Shown here piece after piece: positions 35,573 through 46,740 of a DNA stretch of 64,000 nt. Every line of letters begins with the position of its first letter. The first letter of the stretch is position 1. The position numbers and the translations under genes were made by a program. Source of the DNA: Holothuria scabra (taxonomy: Eukaryota; Echinodermata; Holothuroidea; Aspidochirotida; Holothuriidae); assembly GCA_037179385.1 (NCBI GenBank), contig CM074188.1:28809594-28873593 (forward strand), given 5' to 3'. The notes beneath the pieces are model-generated. The model ran no database searches and had not been told where the DNA came from. It saw nothing but the letters and a program-made list of their open reading frames with translations.

Positions 35573-35984
35573 GATGCCTTACACATTCGTGACTTGTGTC
35601 GTTGGAATTCCGTTGATGCTAAATTACGAAGCTCTCTTAATATAACATTATTTAAGGAGTACTTTAAGAAATTTCTTCTTTCTTTTTATGCTTCTAAACA
35701 AAATGTGGTTCTTATGGTTAATGAGCCTGAAATTGGAGTGAAAATTGACTGCACTTTTCTGTATAGTCTATAGCTGCGTTATGTCTTGTTTCATTTTAAA
35801 AATTGGAAACCTCTGGATAGGACCAGACTAGAAAAGCTTATAGGTTCATCTGGCAGTTCCATTTTTTTCTTTTGTGTTTTACGAACTGTAATTTAGTGCA
35901 TTGTCTCCTTCTATATTTCTGTACTAACATTTGTGTGGGGTGCAATTGAAACATAAACGATACGAATACGTAATACGAATACAC
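35573..35984 (+). pseudogene. LINE (CR1/Rex-like) 3' end, 5'-truncated
   Basis: A plus-strand frame (to TAG at 35771-35773, 62 codons from 35585) reads IRDLCRWNSVDAKLRSSLNI, then a FKEYFKKFLLSFY pattern. This matches the C-terminal signature of CR1/Rex-type non-LTR retrotransposon proteins as I know it: R/G-x-x-x-W-N-S-L, L-R-S-S, then L-F-K-x-x-L-K-K-x-L. An AT-rich 3' untranslated stretch follows, ending in short ACGAATACGTA-like repeats near 35955-35984. The expected Leu after WNS is replaced by Val-Asp. The copy is 5'-truncated as usual for LINEs and lies next to the left duplication of the 36.0-kb hAT element. Confidence 0.6.
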
Positions 35985-36037
35985 AATCCCGACCCTCAAT
36001 ACCTCAGCTAGCCCAATTACTACCTAGTCCTTGTAAA

Positions 36038-37693
36038 CAGTGGTGTAGCTACTGGGGGCAAGGGGAGGGGGCAAGTTGCCCCCTGGAAAATATTTTGGGG
36101 GAATTTGGGGAAATTTCAAGTTGACGAAATAATACTTCCTTTTCCTATTTCTTTAATTTTTTCTCACTATAAGTAATCGAAAAACATTTCTCATGCATAA
36201 CTCGAATTTACAGTACATGCAACGTTTTTCCCCAGATCTCATCTGTGTCACTGCAGCATGAAGCGCTCTTGACACACATTCCGCGGAAATGCCCTCTCTG
36301 CAGCAGCTTGAATGTTCTCTGATACACATACAGGGAATTTTGATCAGTTCAGCGTATACTGCGCAAGACTGACAGGCTATAAGACCGGAGCATAGGATAC
36401 CATCATCGAGCTAGTTCCCTACGTATTGTTGAGCTTATGTTATGTTCATCAACTTAATGCACTATTGGATTATACTTTGCTAATAAAAAGTAACATAATC
36501 ATAGCCTCGTGAACGAAATATTCCCTTGTTTAATTATCACAATTTCCGTTTGTTTTCGTTCCACAACCATTATATTTATATTCGATTTTAGGCTGTCAGC
36601 AATACATGCCGGTAGCCTTAGAGTTTCCAATTTTTTCTTTTTATATATATTGTGAACAAATTGTCTCCTCAAAAGTTTCAGGAGAAGAAAAATATGACAT
36701 TCTAAGCATGCAGTAATTGGGCACAGGCATGGGCGTCCGCAGGTAAGGGCAAGGGGGGCACTTGCCCCCCCCCCCCCCGGAAAATAAAAAATTTGAAAAA
36801 ACGTATAAAAATCAAAGCAAAAACCCGAGCAAAACGTGTTTTCCGAGTTTCTATGCCAAAAGTAGGCTTTAGAAATGCCATTTCCGGCGATGTGGGAGGC
36901 ATTTTGGGCTAAAATTTTCGCACGTTTCATGTCAGTTCATGGTAACTCGGAGGTTTTGCTTCCGTCTAGAAATTTTGCCCGCACCTGACTTTTTTCAGCG
37001 GACGCCCATGGGCACAGGGAGTGTCATTTCCTGCAATCTAGGGGTGTTTTTAGCGAAATTTCGCCTGGCGGGACGCTCGGCGAGACCCAATGGTCGCGCT
37101 CCGCGTAACACTCTCACCCGTCACTAAAGCTGACAACGCCCTGGGTTAGGCTAGGTAAGGTGTTGTATAACAGCCCAGTTTCCAACCTTTTGGTTGAAAG
37201 CGCCCTGGGTTAAGTTTAAGCATTAATGGCCTCTCATCCCACAAGCTAGAACCGGGCAGGTTTTAGACTGATCTTACTGTGTTTAACTATGGACGGAGCT
37301 AAAAAACAATAGCTTAGAAATAATAACTCTGCAAACCTCGAAAAACGTACAATGTTTACCTTATTTGTAAAGGACTGGTTCGGAAAATTAATCTATTTAA
37401 TCTGTTCGGAAAATTAATCTAGTAAATCACTGGGGGAGGGGTGACAACGGGCCCATGATGACATTGTCTTAATCCTAAGTATGTAGTAGGCAGCTTCAGG
37501 ATCTTGTAGGCCACGTATTAACTTAGGTTACATTGCATTACGTCATAAATTAACGCATTTTGTATGTAATAGGCCTACATATACCTTGACCTTAAAATAT
37601 ACTGAAACTGAAAATATACTGAAACTGAAAGTGAAAAGTTTTGGGGAAATTTTCGAGCTTTGCCCCCTGGTAAATATCCTAGCTACGTCACTG
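36038..37693. mobile_element. hAT-type element, 1.66 kb, with nested second element
   Basis: The left end CAGTGGTGTAGCTACTGGGG and the right end TATCCTAGCTACGTCACTG are imperfect inverse copies. Perfect CTTGTAAA octamers flank it (36030-36037 and 37694-37701). G-rich GGGGGCAAG..TTGCCCCCT runs follow inside the left end and CCCCCTGG precedes the right end. No transposase frame is visible; the 143-codon minus frame at 36499-36930 passes through poly-C and is not supported. A family A SINE fragment (CCCAGTTTCCAACC, near 37168) and the 36728-37010 element lie inside, so insertions accumulated after this element landed. Confidence 0.9.
36728..37010. mobile_element. Nested hAT-type miniature element
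   Basis: Ends CATGGGCGTCCGC and GCGGACGCCCATG are perfect 13-bp inverse copies, flanked by identical GGCACAGG octamers (36720-36727 and 37011-37018). The left end leads into AAGGGGGGCACTTG and a long C-run (36766-36779). With 283 bp it cannot encode a transposase. Because it lies inside the 36038-37693 element, it is the younger of the two. Confidence 0.92.
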
Positions 37694-37701
37694 CTTGTAA
37701 A

Positions 37702-38998
37702 CCGACCTTCATGTTGATTTAAACTAGGGTGTGTCAATTTAAATTGGTGTACGTTGATTTTAAACTAGTATATGTCCATTTAATCTGGTATTCGCCTGTT
37801 AAAGTTGGGGAACATGTCAATATAAGTTGGTATATGTTGGTTGAAATCGGTATGCATGTGTCCTTTACTCGTTATTTTTCGAATTAATTTGTCCAATCCC
37901 CATGATGTGATAATAATGCCGACTGCTTTCCATAGTGCAGAGCAGGCAGAGATCGAGCAGACCCTTCGCAATGGCGTCACACGCTGACCTGGTGTGCTGT
38001 TTGGGGTGTAATTCAGTGTTTGCGAATTGATTCATTTTGTGTGTGTTCAGTACGTAGCAGAAAAGCGACGTTTAAACCCCTTCGTTTGTGACTTATAGAT
38101 GAGCTTTTCACAAATCCGAGAAGTATGTTGTGGGGTACATCCCCTTAACTACAGTCTGCACATCACCGAAAGGTTTGTCTTTGTCATTATAGCTCATCTT
38201 AAAGATGTATCGGGTCCTACCTGAGCCAACACCTTCAGTCTTCACTTGGGACAGACAGTGCTTACTTCGGCCTGGGGTGATTTTCAATAATCCAAATACA
38301 CCAGACATAGGCAGATGAGAAAGTATTCGGGGAAGTTCAACAAAAAAGCAAAACCTTAATAGCCCACAAAATAAATTGCTTAAATGGCTGATACATTTTC
38401 AAATAATACAGTGCCTGAGCCTATCGTGCACTGTCATCCCGCAAAGATCAGAGTGTAGGCTATACCGGAAAGACACGAGCCATCCGTCTTTTTTACATGC
38501 TTTAATTTTGGGTGGCGGGTCATGTTTTAAGTAGGATCTAATAGTACTGTTCACCTTGTTACGCAGGGTCGTCACCAGGGGGTGGGGGTGCGGAGGGTGC
38601 GAACGCACCCCCCCCCTCCAGACCTGCCCTCCAAAAAAAATTGGGGCAAAAAAAATGGGGGAGGGGCGTCGCCGCCGGGTGTGAAGATTTTTTTTTTTGC
38701 GGTCGGAATTGTGCATGGAACGACTGCAATCTTTCCAACGTTTTCAATACTTCTAGACTATCACGTCGCGAAGTTTCAGCTCGTCACCTATCTCACAAGT
38801 ATCTTCGAGAGATCTATTACTATTCGCGTCTGTAAATCCAGGGCTGCATTTCCATCTGTCATTTCCGCTCAACCTTCCTCCCAGCCTAGGCTTCGCTTTC
38901 GAAGTATCGCAGGCCATAGCACAGTTTTAGTTCGCCTCAGTTATAGTCAGTTCGTAGCAGTACGGGTTGGCGTTTTACGCTACCGAATCTTTCTGACC
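37702..38998. other. Intronic, no supported gene
   Basis: A 66-codon minus frame at 38108-38308 contains a possible donor (GGCTCAG|GTAGGA) but no recognisable domain. Frames of 105-143 codons at 38399-39013 on both strands are shadows of C- and A-runs (38608-38700). CACCAGGGGGTGGGGG near 38574 resembles one end of a hAT-type element without a partner. Confidence 0.4.
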
Positions 38999-39075
38999 GC
39001 GTGCTTGGTCTAACGGTAAGAGCATCCACCTCTAACGCGGAAAGCCCGGGTTCGCTTCCAAGGTCGAGTCATCAG
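38999..39075 (+). other. tRNA-like relic (SINE head or pseudo-tRNA)
   Basis: TTGGTCTAACGGTAAGAGC resembles a tRNA A box, CCACCTCTAACGCGG an anticodon arm, and GGGTTCGCTTCC a B box, at near-normal spacing. The acceptor ends do not pair convincingly and the loop would give a CTA anticodon, so it is not a functional tRNA gene. It resembles the tRNA-like element at 54.06-54.14 kb. Confidence 0.45.
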
Positions 39076-39498
39076 TGGCGTGTGCTAGCCCCCTTCCCCG
39101 ATTTTCTAATCTAGTAATTGAGAAAAAATAAAGTGTTTGAACGGAAAACACTTTGGAGTATTTCCTTCAACAAAGTAAATAATTAAAATGTGTAACAATT
39201 AATAAAACATGAATGAATGTGTGTAAAACACATTATGTGTGCACGTATGAAATCAAGTAATAACTTCAAAATGATTCCTTCCACTAAATTAGATACCGTA
39301 TATAATCTGCACTGTCTTTTATTGCATTACACCAAGAAGATAAAACGAACGTTTCGGCGGCAAACTTTAATTTGACTTTGTTAAGACCCTTTCTGCCTTT
39401 CTATGGCTGGTTGATTTACTGAAAACAAGGCAATCATACACTGGAGACTTTTCTTACATTACCATTCCTATACTTTATCCTACATAAAATATGTCTTC

Positions 39499-39805
39499 AA
39501 GGCCCTGTTCTCTCACCCTAAACAGTACTAATTCTCCTAAAATTCTTACTTAAGCCCCTCCCACAATTGTCTGAAATTCATCCTCATCCAGAGACAATAA
39601 CAGTTGATTACTTCGAGTCGAGTATAGAAAAGCTCAATTTTTATAAACAAAGCACTCTCAGTGTAGTTAACGCTGCGTCATAAAAGCTTTGGTACTCTGC
39701 ATTGTTTGAATTAGCTGTCAATCAAGGAGCTGAGCCAATGGAGAATTTCAGTACACCCTACCAAAATTGTGGTTTGAGGTGAGAGGATTGGCCCTTTAAG
39801 GGTAA
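39499..39805. repeat. Repeat shared with 47.88-48.03 kb
   Basis: The right half (from about 39665) aligns in reverse orientation with 47875-48030: TTTGCTACTCTGCATTGTTT-like, GAATTAGCTGTCA, GAGGTGAGAGG and TTGGCCCTTT words in order. The left edge (AAGGCCCTGTTCTCTCACCC) is a weak inverse of the right edge (GGTGAGAGGATTGGCCCTTT). A TTAA abuts the right end, suggesting a TTAA-targeting miniature element, not proven. Confidence 0.5.
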
Positions 39806-40769
39806 GGGTGCCTTCGAATAATTTTTTCCCACTCATCCCTAACAAGTAGGCCTATGTCTTGCCTCACTCCTTCCCATGACAAGTGCCACTGTAGAACGAT
39901 TTCTTCAAGAAGACCTCTTTTTTCTAGTTGGCACTGGCGTCCGGGAGGATTTATAAAATGTCCACAAGGTCCGCATTTCATGTGTTTCCCGCATGATCCA
40001 TACTTCGGATTTGCGGTTAAAATTTTTTTGAGAGATTTTAATTATGACTAGGTAATGTCCCGATGACTGAACAAATACTGCACCATTTCCCACTTCAACA
40101 CCACTGAAAACCGGAAAACATTGTTTCTTTGGTAGTATGTATGTCACGTGTAAAATCTCTCAAAGAATTAAATGAGGATTTTGAAAATTTTCATGTTCCC
40201 CAAATAGGAAATTCAAAAACGTAGGCCATAATCAGTTCAAGGTTTTGCGAAACATAGCACCATTTTGCTTGGAGCAAATATAACGCAAAAAAGGTTTCTC
40301 AGAGGGGGACACAACTTATTTTGGTTTCCCGTTTGAAGCTGAAATCTGTTCAAATATTGCCGCATTTGCGATCTACGTTCTCCTGAATTTCAGAATTTTT
40401 CCCAAGAGAAAGGAAGATACCGGTTCCCTTCAGTCTCATCCTCCAGGCCATGACACAGATCAGAAATGCCCAGATTTTGGGTCCCCAAAAAGTGTATGTA
40501 TTATCATTTTTCATAGATTGATTTTTCATTCACACTATTTGAGAAGTGGCAGACATGAGATTCGTATTTCAAGGCTGGGCGCAACCGGCTTAAAACACGT
40601 AAGAAGTGCCGTTTCAGCCATCTGGAGGGTTTGTAAAACCCAAAATTTTCTAAAACGATCCGCGCCAACCGCTGGTGGCGCTCCGCGTAGATGGCCTTGC
40701 CGCGTCTGACCCTTGGAGGTACCAGCCCCCCGCCCCCGGAAATTCCATCCTGGGCTACGCCACTGCGAG
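39806..40769. other. Intronic; possible broken coding relic
   Basis: On the minus strand two frames (40147 down to about 40025, and about 40030 down to 39796) would join if one base were added or lost at an A-run near 40022. Together they give about 115 residues with a Cys pattern (GSCGKHMKCGPCGHF, then RQC). No family is recognised. This may be a decayed exon or transposon-protein relic, or chance. Confidence 0.2.
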
Positions 40770-40942
40770 TCATACCAAAGACTCGAAAAAGGAACCTACT
40801 GCCGTTGTGCGTGATGCTCAGCATAAGCAATGGAGTAGAGGAAACAATCCAGGGAACCACAACTGAAAAAAGGCCGTGGCCGGCTCGACTTGAACCAATA
40901 GGTTGGAAATGGGCCGTTAAACTCTATCTAACTAACTAACAC
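40770..40942 (+). mobile_element. SINE family A body and tail, plus strand
   Basis: The words AAAGACTCGAAAAAGGAACC, CTGCCGTTGTG, CTCAGCATAAGCAATGGAG, GGCCGTGGCCGGCTCGACTT, AATAGGTTGGAAATGGGCC and a TCTATCTAACTAACTAAC tail occur in order. This copy best shows the 3' end of the family (CTAA repeats). The tRNA head is absent or replaced by older sequence. Confidence 0.85.
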
Positions 40943-41540
40943 GCTACCGAATCCTTCGCAAATTTAGCAGTACAACACTGTGGCCTAGTCATAGTCTCGC
41001 CCAGGTACTAGTATTTCTTTTTACAGGAATCAGTGATTTCATCCAAATTGTGTGTTAGTGTAAAAGTTTATAGTTTATAGTCCCCCGTCAGTACATTGGT
41101 TCATAATCGTGGACAGACTCATTACTGGAAGAGTGAACCAAATTAAGACCGACTAAATTTTGACCTGTCAGTGTTTCATACTTAATACAGTTGCAATTGT
41201 GTTAGGGGTCAAATTTATTTGTGAGTTAGTCATTCATTTGTGTTTTCAAGGAGAATATAATGATTACAATTATCAATCACTCTCCCAGAAACAGTTGATC
41301 CTACGCCTGAAATTCCTCTCTTGGTATGCACCAGATTGTGCCATTTTAAGTTGAAAAATTGCAGAGATCCCAACCATATGGGAGGGGGCCCCCTCCCATG
41401 CCCACCCCTTTCTGCTACTTCGTGGCCTCGTCCACAACCATTTCCTCACCCACATGCTCGAGTTTCAAAACGCACCCCCTTTGAAAAAAAGCTGGTGATG
41501 GCCCTGGCCTGGAATACCAACCTGGATCCTTGACACAGAT

Positions 41541-41578
<38 letters not shown>

Positions 41579-42479
41579 GAGAGAGTTCGCGCCGATTTAG
41601 TTTTACCCAGCAAACAATGTTCGGGAAATTTCACCTGTTAACATTGTTTACACTTCGAGAATATTCGACATAGTTCTGTCGGACTCATGATACTAAAACA
41701 GTCGTGAACAGTACCAACATGTATTTGCGTTTTTTGCGAGAGCGTTCGAGAAAGCAGAGGTTTATCAAAAGCTGATAAACTCTGAAAGCAATTAGAGAGT
41801 CCCATACCTATAAAATAGATCCATGCAGCAGCGACATCCAGCCTAATACAGACAAACGTTATTCACGAGAGAGATTATCACATTCGCAACGATTCACCAG
41901 ACTGAGTCTGTTCTAGTATAACAGCACCTGCATTTAGCGTCACAGTAAAGTGTTGTACTGTTTGCATCCATTGCAGCCATTAGACTGTATTAGACCAAAA
42001 TCTGTCCTGCTTTTTCGTGTTACTTCGTAACGCAATTAGGAGGGTCTGATTGAAAAAAATACGAATCGATGGTAAAAGATGAAATAATAACCCATGCAAT
42101 TACCACAAGCGATCCGTTTGGCCTATGGATCAAGAAAAAATAAGTAAAAATATCCCTTTAAATTCAAAATCTGGCCAAGGTGAGATAGACACACAACTTC
42201 CACGTTTTAAGTAAACTTTTCCTCGAACAGTACTAAAACTACAGCTGCAGCCTCTAATCATGTTCTTAAGGCACTTTAATTATCTAAAAAGGACTTAAAT
42301 GTTAAATTTTTGAAAGATTAAACAATTTTTAATGCTATTTTTGGTAAGTGGAATTAAAAACGGTAAAAAGATGTGGAAAGAAAATGGACACTTTTTCGCG
42401 AACGAGGAGCTGTATATGTCCTTGCTACGTCGGTTTCACGCGTAACGTTAACTGCGAAAGAGTAACTCGAGCTAGATAC
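40943..42479. other. Intronic, no gene recognised
   Basis: Contains the (GA)n at 41542-41585. Short frames near 41160-41533 have no motif. Confidence 0.45.
41542..41585. repeat. (GA)n microsatellite
   Basis: An almost uninterrupted run of about 20 AG units with a GGGG interruption near the end. Confidence 0.95.
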
Positions 42480-42578
42480 CGATCCAAATTGTATAATCTG
42501 CGTCACTCCGATCTCTGAAAAAAGAATAATACCCTTCAACCCATCTAGTATCATTTTTGTAACGAGGAACGACGAAAT
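42480..42578 (-). CDS. Candidate 99-bp exon, membrane-proximal receptor-phosphatase style
   Basis: The minus strand shows an acceptor (TTAACCTTTCAG) at 42579 and a donor (ATCG|GTATCT) beginning at 42479. The 33 codons between are open when entered in phase 1 and exit in phase 1, the same phase pattern as the FN3 exons. The peptide reads FVVPRYKNDTRWVEGYYSFF then RDRSDADYTIWIG. The order 'N-x-T-x-W-x-x-G-Y-Y ... D-Y-T-x-W-x-G' resembles the segment after the last FN3 of type IIB/R3 receptor tyrosine phosphatases (G-D-N-x-T-Y-x-G-F-W-N-x-P-L ... Y-x-I-Y-F). That is a family resemblance from memory. Reading on past the donor meets a stop within three codons, which supports the splice. Its place upstream of two FN3 exons is odd for such a role. 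Confidence 0.5.
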
Positions 42579-42699
42579 CTGAAAGGTTAACAATACGAAT
42601 ACGGGCGAGAATGTCACCAAGCTGTATTTCGTGTAATAGGTTCTAATAGGCACCGGCATCTGGGGTGTGTTGGTTCTCAAGTTATTGGGGAATAGTTGT

Positions 42700-43869
42700 A
42701 GCTTTAATTCGGCTTAGCCATAACTCACATGCTATCTAAAAATCCTAAACCGCTACAAACTTACTTAAAATTTGGTGGTCGAACTGTTACTAGCGGCTGG
42801 GAACGGTTTCCCTTCCGAAAAATATCGGAGTTCGTGTACCAAATTTTCTGGTCCTAATAGCTCAGGAAAGTTTACCAAACTGGTCTATTAGGGAGAACTA
42901 GTGTACTTATGCTGCATAATGCGGCGAGCAAAGCGCGCCGGAAATTTCGCTGTTTTTTTGAGATTTTGAAGGGGTTTCTGACACGGGAAGTGGGGGAGCG
43001 GAATCTTGCTTCCGCCCCTCATTTTTCACTGGGGGGCCGGGGAGGCTTTCTTCCCCAGCCCCCGCTTCCTACCCCTATGCTTAAAAAAGTCCTTTTCTTT
43101 TTACTTTTCGAAAGGTAGGCCTACCGTTTCAAAACAATTGAGCTCAAAGGCTTCCAAATGGAATGGTTACCTATAAAATACATGCAAAATATCAAGCATA
43201 TGAATGAGTGGCAGGTTCGAACCACTGGTTGTTGTGATATTATCTCTAGGAATCTTGTGCCCCTCTCCACCTGACAGAAGATAATATATTCATACAGCTC
43301 TCACCCCGGTCGGATTTTCACATTTTCATGTTGAATTTCCCTGCCTATAAAAACTCTGTCCACACCTTTTTGCTTCAGTGAACAAAGGTCAATAAAAACC
43401 AGACAAGAAATGGCCCTACTGCTTGACTTTCACACCTTGCAAACAGTGGTATTATTCAGCCTTTGTTCACATCTTCATCTAGCTGCCTCTTATCAAGTTT
43501 GTGGTTTCTTGGAGCTTGCTTGAATGAGTTAAGCAGGAAGTCGGGTAAAATTTGATTACCCCACCAAACCTCCCTTTTGGTGGGGACTCGGGTGAAATAA
43601 CTAATAGGGTAAGAAATTCCTCATGTTGTAAACTTAAGCCCACGATCCGGTTCCCTTTTTTTCCTGGTAGAGATGCTGGCGATCAGTTCTTCTACATGAT
43701 GCTAAGTTTCTCGCAGGAAATTTGAGATTGGTTCTTTGATGATAGATCATATAGTTTGAACTTATACTTGGAGTGAACGACCAAGGCTTCATGGAGATTC
43801 GACGCTGGTTCAAATCATGCAGGCGTGCTCAATAGAAAAGGTTATACTTTACAGCTTTAGGTATAGTCA
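42700..43869. other. Intronic; fragment of hAT-type repeat family
   Basis: The stretch 42800-43079 carries the family words (GGTCTATTAGGGAGAACTAGTG-like, GCGAGCAAAGCGCGC) and ends with CCCGCTTCCTACCCCTATG, a right terminus of the 6.5-kb type. No left end with matching duplication is seen. The rest is featureless. Confidence 0.45.
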
Positions 43870-44110
43870 AAGTTTTTTGGCAGCCCAGCTGAAAATTCCA
43901 TTTGGAACCCTTTTGGGTTAGACCCTTTGAACCCAAATGGTTTCAAGTGATACCTTTTGTAAATACCCTATGCATTTGGGCAGTTCCTTTGGTAGATAAT
44001 GGAAATTGGTCAAAACTCAAAGGGAATTAAAAAAGTACCCTTTTCATAAACCAAACCCTTTTGAAAACCCTTTACCATTTGGAAACCGTTGAAACCTTTT
44101 GCTGATTTGG
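43870..44110. repeat. Low-complexity stretch of CCATTTGG/AACCCTTT words
   Basis: CCATTTGGAACCCTTTTGGG and inverse words (CCCAAATGG, CCCTTT) are repeated irregularly without a fixed unit. It has no coding sign. Confidence 0.55.
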
Positions 44111-44204
44111 ACAAAAGATCTCAATGGGAATTAAGTTCTGCTTGGCCGTAAAGCCTGTCCATTTAGGCCTATCCTCTCAAGTTAGTAAGATGGACGGAGT
44201 TTTA

Positions 44205-44625
44205 CGTGACTACCCATATGGCCAGTTTCTAACCAATTGGTTTATGTCAAGCCGCCACGGACTAGCTTTTCCACTTGTGACTAACTGGCTTGTTTTTCCT
44301 ACTCAATTGCCTTATGCTGAGCACCAGGTACAATGGCAGTAGGTGTTTTTTTACAGTCTTCAGTATGACCCGGCCAATAGTACTCGAACTTCCGACCTCC
44401 CAACTGCAAGCTAGTCCAGGCGTGGATCCGCACATTCAAAAAAGGGGGGCTGACCTAAGAGAAAAAAGGGGTGAGAGGGAGCTGCACTGCCAATTTTTCA
44501 TATGTTTTATTGTTGATGTGGCGAAAAAGGGATGGCTGGGGCCGTAAGCCCCCACCCCTTAATCCGCGCCTGAAGTCGGATGCTTTAACCACTTGACGGC
44601 CATGTCGTCGGTTATTTACTCTCTC
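44205..44625 (-). mobile_element. SINE family A, split by a later insertion
   Basis: On the minus strand the tRNA head (ATGGCCGTCAAGTGGTTAAAGC..TCCGACTT near 44573-44607) is separated from its B box (GGAAGTTCGAGTACT, near 44383) by the 44417-44572 insert. Beyond lie the body words (CTCAGCATAAGGCAATTGAG, AACAAGCCAGTTAGTCAC) and the GCCGTGGCGGCTTGACAT tail near 44255. Removing the insert brings AACTGCAAG and AAGTCGGATGC back to the spacing seen at 30.06 kb. Confidence 0.8.
44417..44572. mobile_element. Miniature element nested in a SINE head
   Basis: It begins CAGGCGTGGATCCGC and ends TTAATCCGCGCCTG, inverse copies at about 11 of 15 positions, with the CA...TG pattern of the hAT-type elements here. 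The target duplication is not clear; only AGTC is shared across the junctions. A poly-G and a CCCCCACCCC run lie inside. Confidence 0.6.
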
Positions 44626-44639
44626 ATAACTCAACTGCA

Positions 44640-46640
44640 AACCACACTTGGCTAAACAATATTATGTGAATCATCTATTGGTCTCCTTACTGAACGCATC
44701 TTCTCTCTGTTTCTTGGTTTTTCATGTCATGTGTGTTTATTTTCTTCCTCTTTTCTATTCCAAATTCTTATTCTTGTTTTGTCCTATTTCATTTTCCTTC
44801 TTCGCTATCCCTTCGCTATCATCTCTCGTTCCTGTTCCTGATTTATTCAACCTTTCCTCAGATGAGGGGAAAGTCGTCCTACTCCCCTGCTTCCCCCCTC
44901 CCGTCAATTAATTGACATAAAAGTTTATCCCTATCAATTTCACTGACCACTGCACTGTGCACTATACCCGGCATGTACAGATTTTGTACGTGTCAGAAAA
45001 TTCGTGGAACTAGTATCTACAATGATTGTTGGTCAAAAAAAGCCAACAATTTAACCTCAAATTTCTCTTCGTAGGCCAACTCGTTCGCTTGTGGTAATTG
45101 ATATTATGTTCAAAAGGTTAAAATTGACCTTCGTGGGTAATTTTTATGCCGACCCTTAGATGTGCGTCACGAAAGTTAAAAACGAAAGCACTTTTTCGTG
45201 TACGGCCCGCTGCCTATATGTCGACGATTTTTATTGGGAATTTCTTCAACTTCGCCTTCGCAGGAACCAAGGCTCTCCATCACAGCCTACCTCGAGCGAC
45301 GAGGTCTCAACACATGCAAGCATTAAGACTAGAGTTAGCCTACGTGTAGTGAGTAAACACTGTAAATATAGGCATAAGCTGGTAAAATATTTAGTCAATG
45401 TAAGAATGGAGGAGGAAGGAGAGATTTGATTCAAATTATATTTATGTTCTCGAATTCTAATCTCATTCTTCCGTGCTTTTTTCGCTGTTACTGGTTTGTT
45501 TGCGTATCGAGCGGTAAGTGACAACGTACGATGAAGCTACACAGAAGTAAAGCACTGCCGGTTGGTAGGGACGCGTTTTAGCTAGGGATTGCCTTTAACT
45601 AGTCGTTCAAGAAGATCTAAAGAATCGTGTTTTGGGGTTGAAACTTTTTGAAGGGAAGGGGTGAGGGGGTATATAATATTCGGTGTGAATCTGTTTTGAG
45701 GCTAAGTATCATATCCACTGCGCTAAACTATTCACATCGCAACTCCTTACTATCATTTTCGAAATGTTCCATTTGTAGACTAAACTTTGAATGACGATAA
45801 AGCTAATTGCTCAGCTCATAGCCTGATCATTAATACATTTTCGGTTCCAGACAGCGGCTTATAACTGGGGTGTCAAAAGTGAGGGTGGAGGGGCAAAAAT
45901 AAGGCAAATTAATGTACAGGTAGGAGGTATTTAATGAACGGACATTTGTATAAGTGCACCCCACACGTCACCCCACATTTGGGGAGCCGTGACCCCCGCC
46001 CACTCCATCCATCCCTAACAGACTCTTAGCCAGGAATTCTGATAAAGGGACCATCGGCAACACGCAGGAGGCACCTAAAAGTGATATGGTTTTAGTCAGT
46101 CTATCAGAAGTGACAACATATAAAGATTTCTTTTCGGGAATTACATTGTCTAGCCTACCACATTTGGCATAAACGACATCGGCCGTAGATGTAAACATGC
46201 GCCCGGAGCGCGTCAACATTTCCCCCCTTCTAGTCAAAGAATCTACACTCTAAGTGAAATACCCCGGAAGTCCGAGGAATGGGAACACATTGACATTTTA
46301 TCAAAACCTTGAATTACAGCTACAACTATGGCTGTAGTCATAGTATATTTTCACTTTGAAGGAAATTTACCATGGTGACACAAGTTAAATTTAATTTCTA
46401 AAAAACTTTTTGCACGGTACTAATAAAGTTAGCTTCAGTTCCATGTAAGCCTATAATCATCACCTTCAGAATGAAAATCAATAATTTAGTGTACTGCAAA
46501 AATTGATGATGACCGCCAACAAAACTTGAACCCTTTTCTGGGCTTTAGCTAAAACTCACTAAAGCCTGCTTGCTCTCAATCTGTTTATAAGTGTGCAGCC
46601 TCGATTGTGACTATTGCACAGGAAGAGTGCCGACATTTGG
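44640..46640. other. Intronic, no gene recognised
   Basis: Frames of 85-92 codons on both strands (44648-44911, 45160-45524, 45968-46237) overlap each other and lack motifs. No repeat pair was recognised. Confidence 0.45.
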
Positions 46641-46649
46641 TAATGGGGG

Positions 46650-46740
46650 ATCTTCGTCTGACATGGTCACAACTGGAAAACAGGCCCGATTTGAAACAAT
46701 CGGTTGAAAACTTGGTCATAAAACTCTGTCTAACTAAATA
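46650..46740 (+). mobile_element. SINE family A tail fragment, plus strand
   Basis: Shows TCACAACTGGAAAACAGGCC, AACAATCGGTTGAAAACTTGG and AAAACTCTGTCTAACTAAATAACC, the 3' part of the family. Confidence 0.65.

Noticed and set aside
36499..36930. 143-codon minus-strand frame
   Set aside because: It runs across a poly-C tract and the ends of two nested hAT-type elements; no motif.
38108..38308. 66-codon minus frame with a GTAGGA donor-like site
   Set aside because: No acceptor at a sensible distance and no recognisable domain.
38399..39013. Overlapping 105- and 143-codon frames on both strands
   Set aside because: They mirror each other over C- and A-runs and have no motif; composition artefact.
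38999..39075. Functional tRNA gene
   Set aside because: Acceptor arms do not pair and the loop would give an amber-type CTA anticodon; treated as tRNA-like relic.
42354..42479. Continuation of the minus frame beyond the 42480 donor (Ser-rich, FN3-like look)
   Set aside because: It is in a different phase from the 42480-42578 exon and ends without a plausible donor; the shorter splice-bounded exon explains the signal better.
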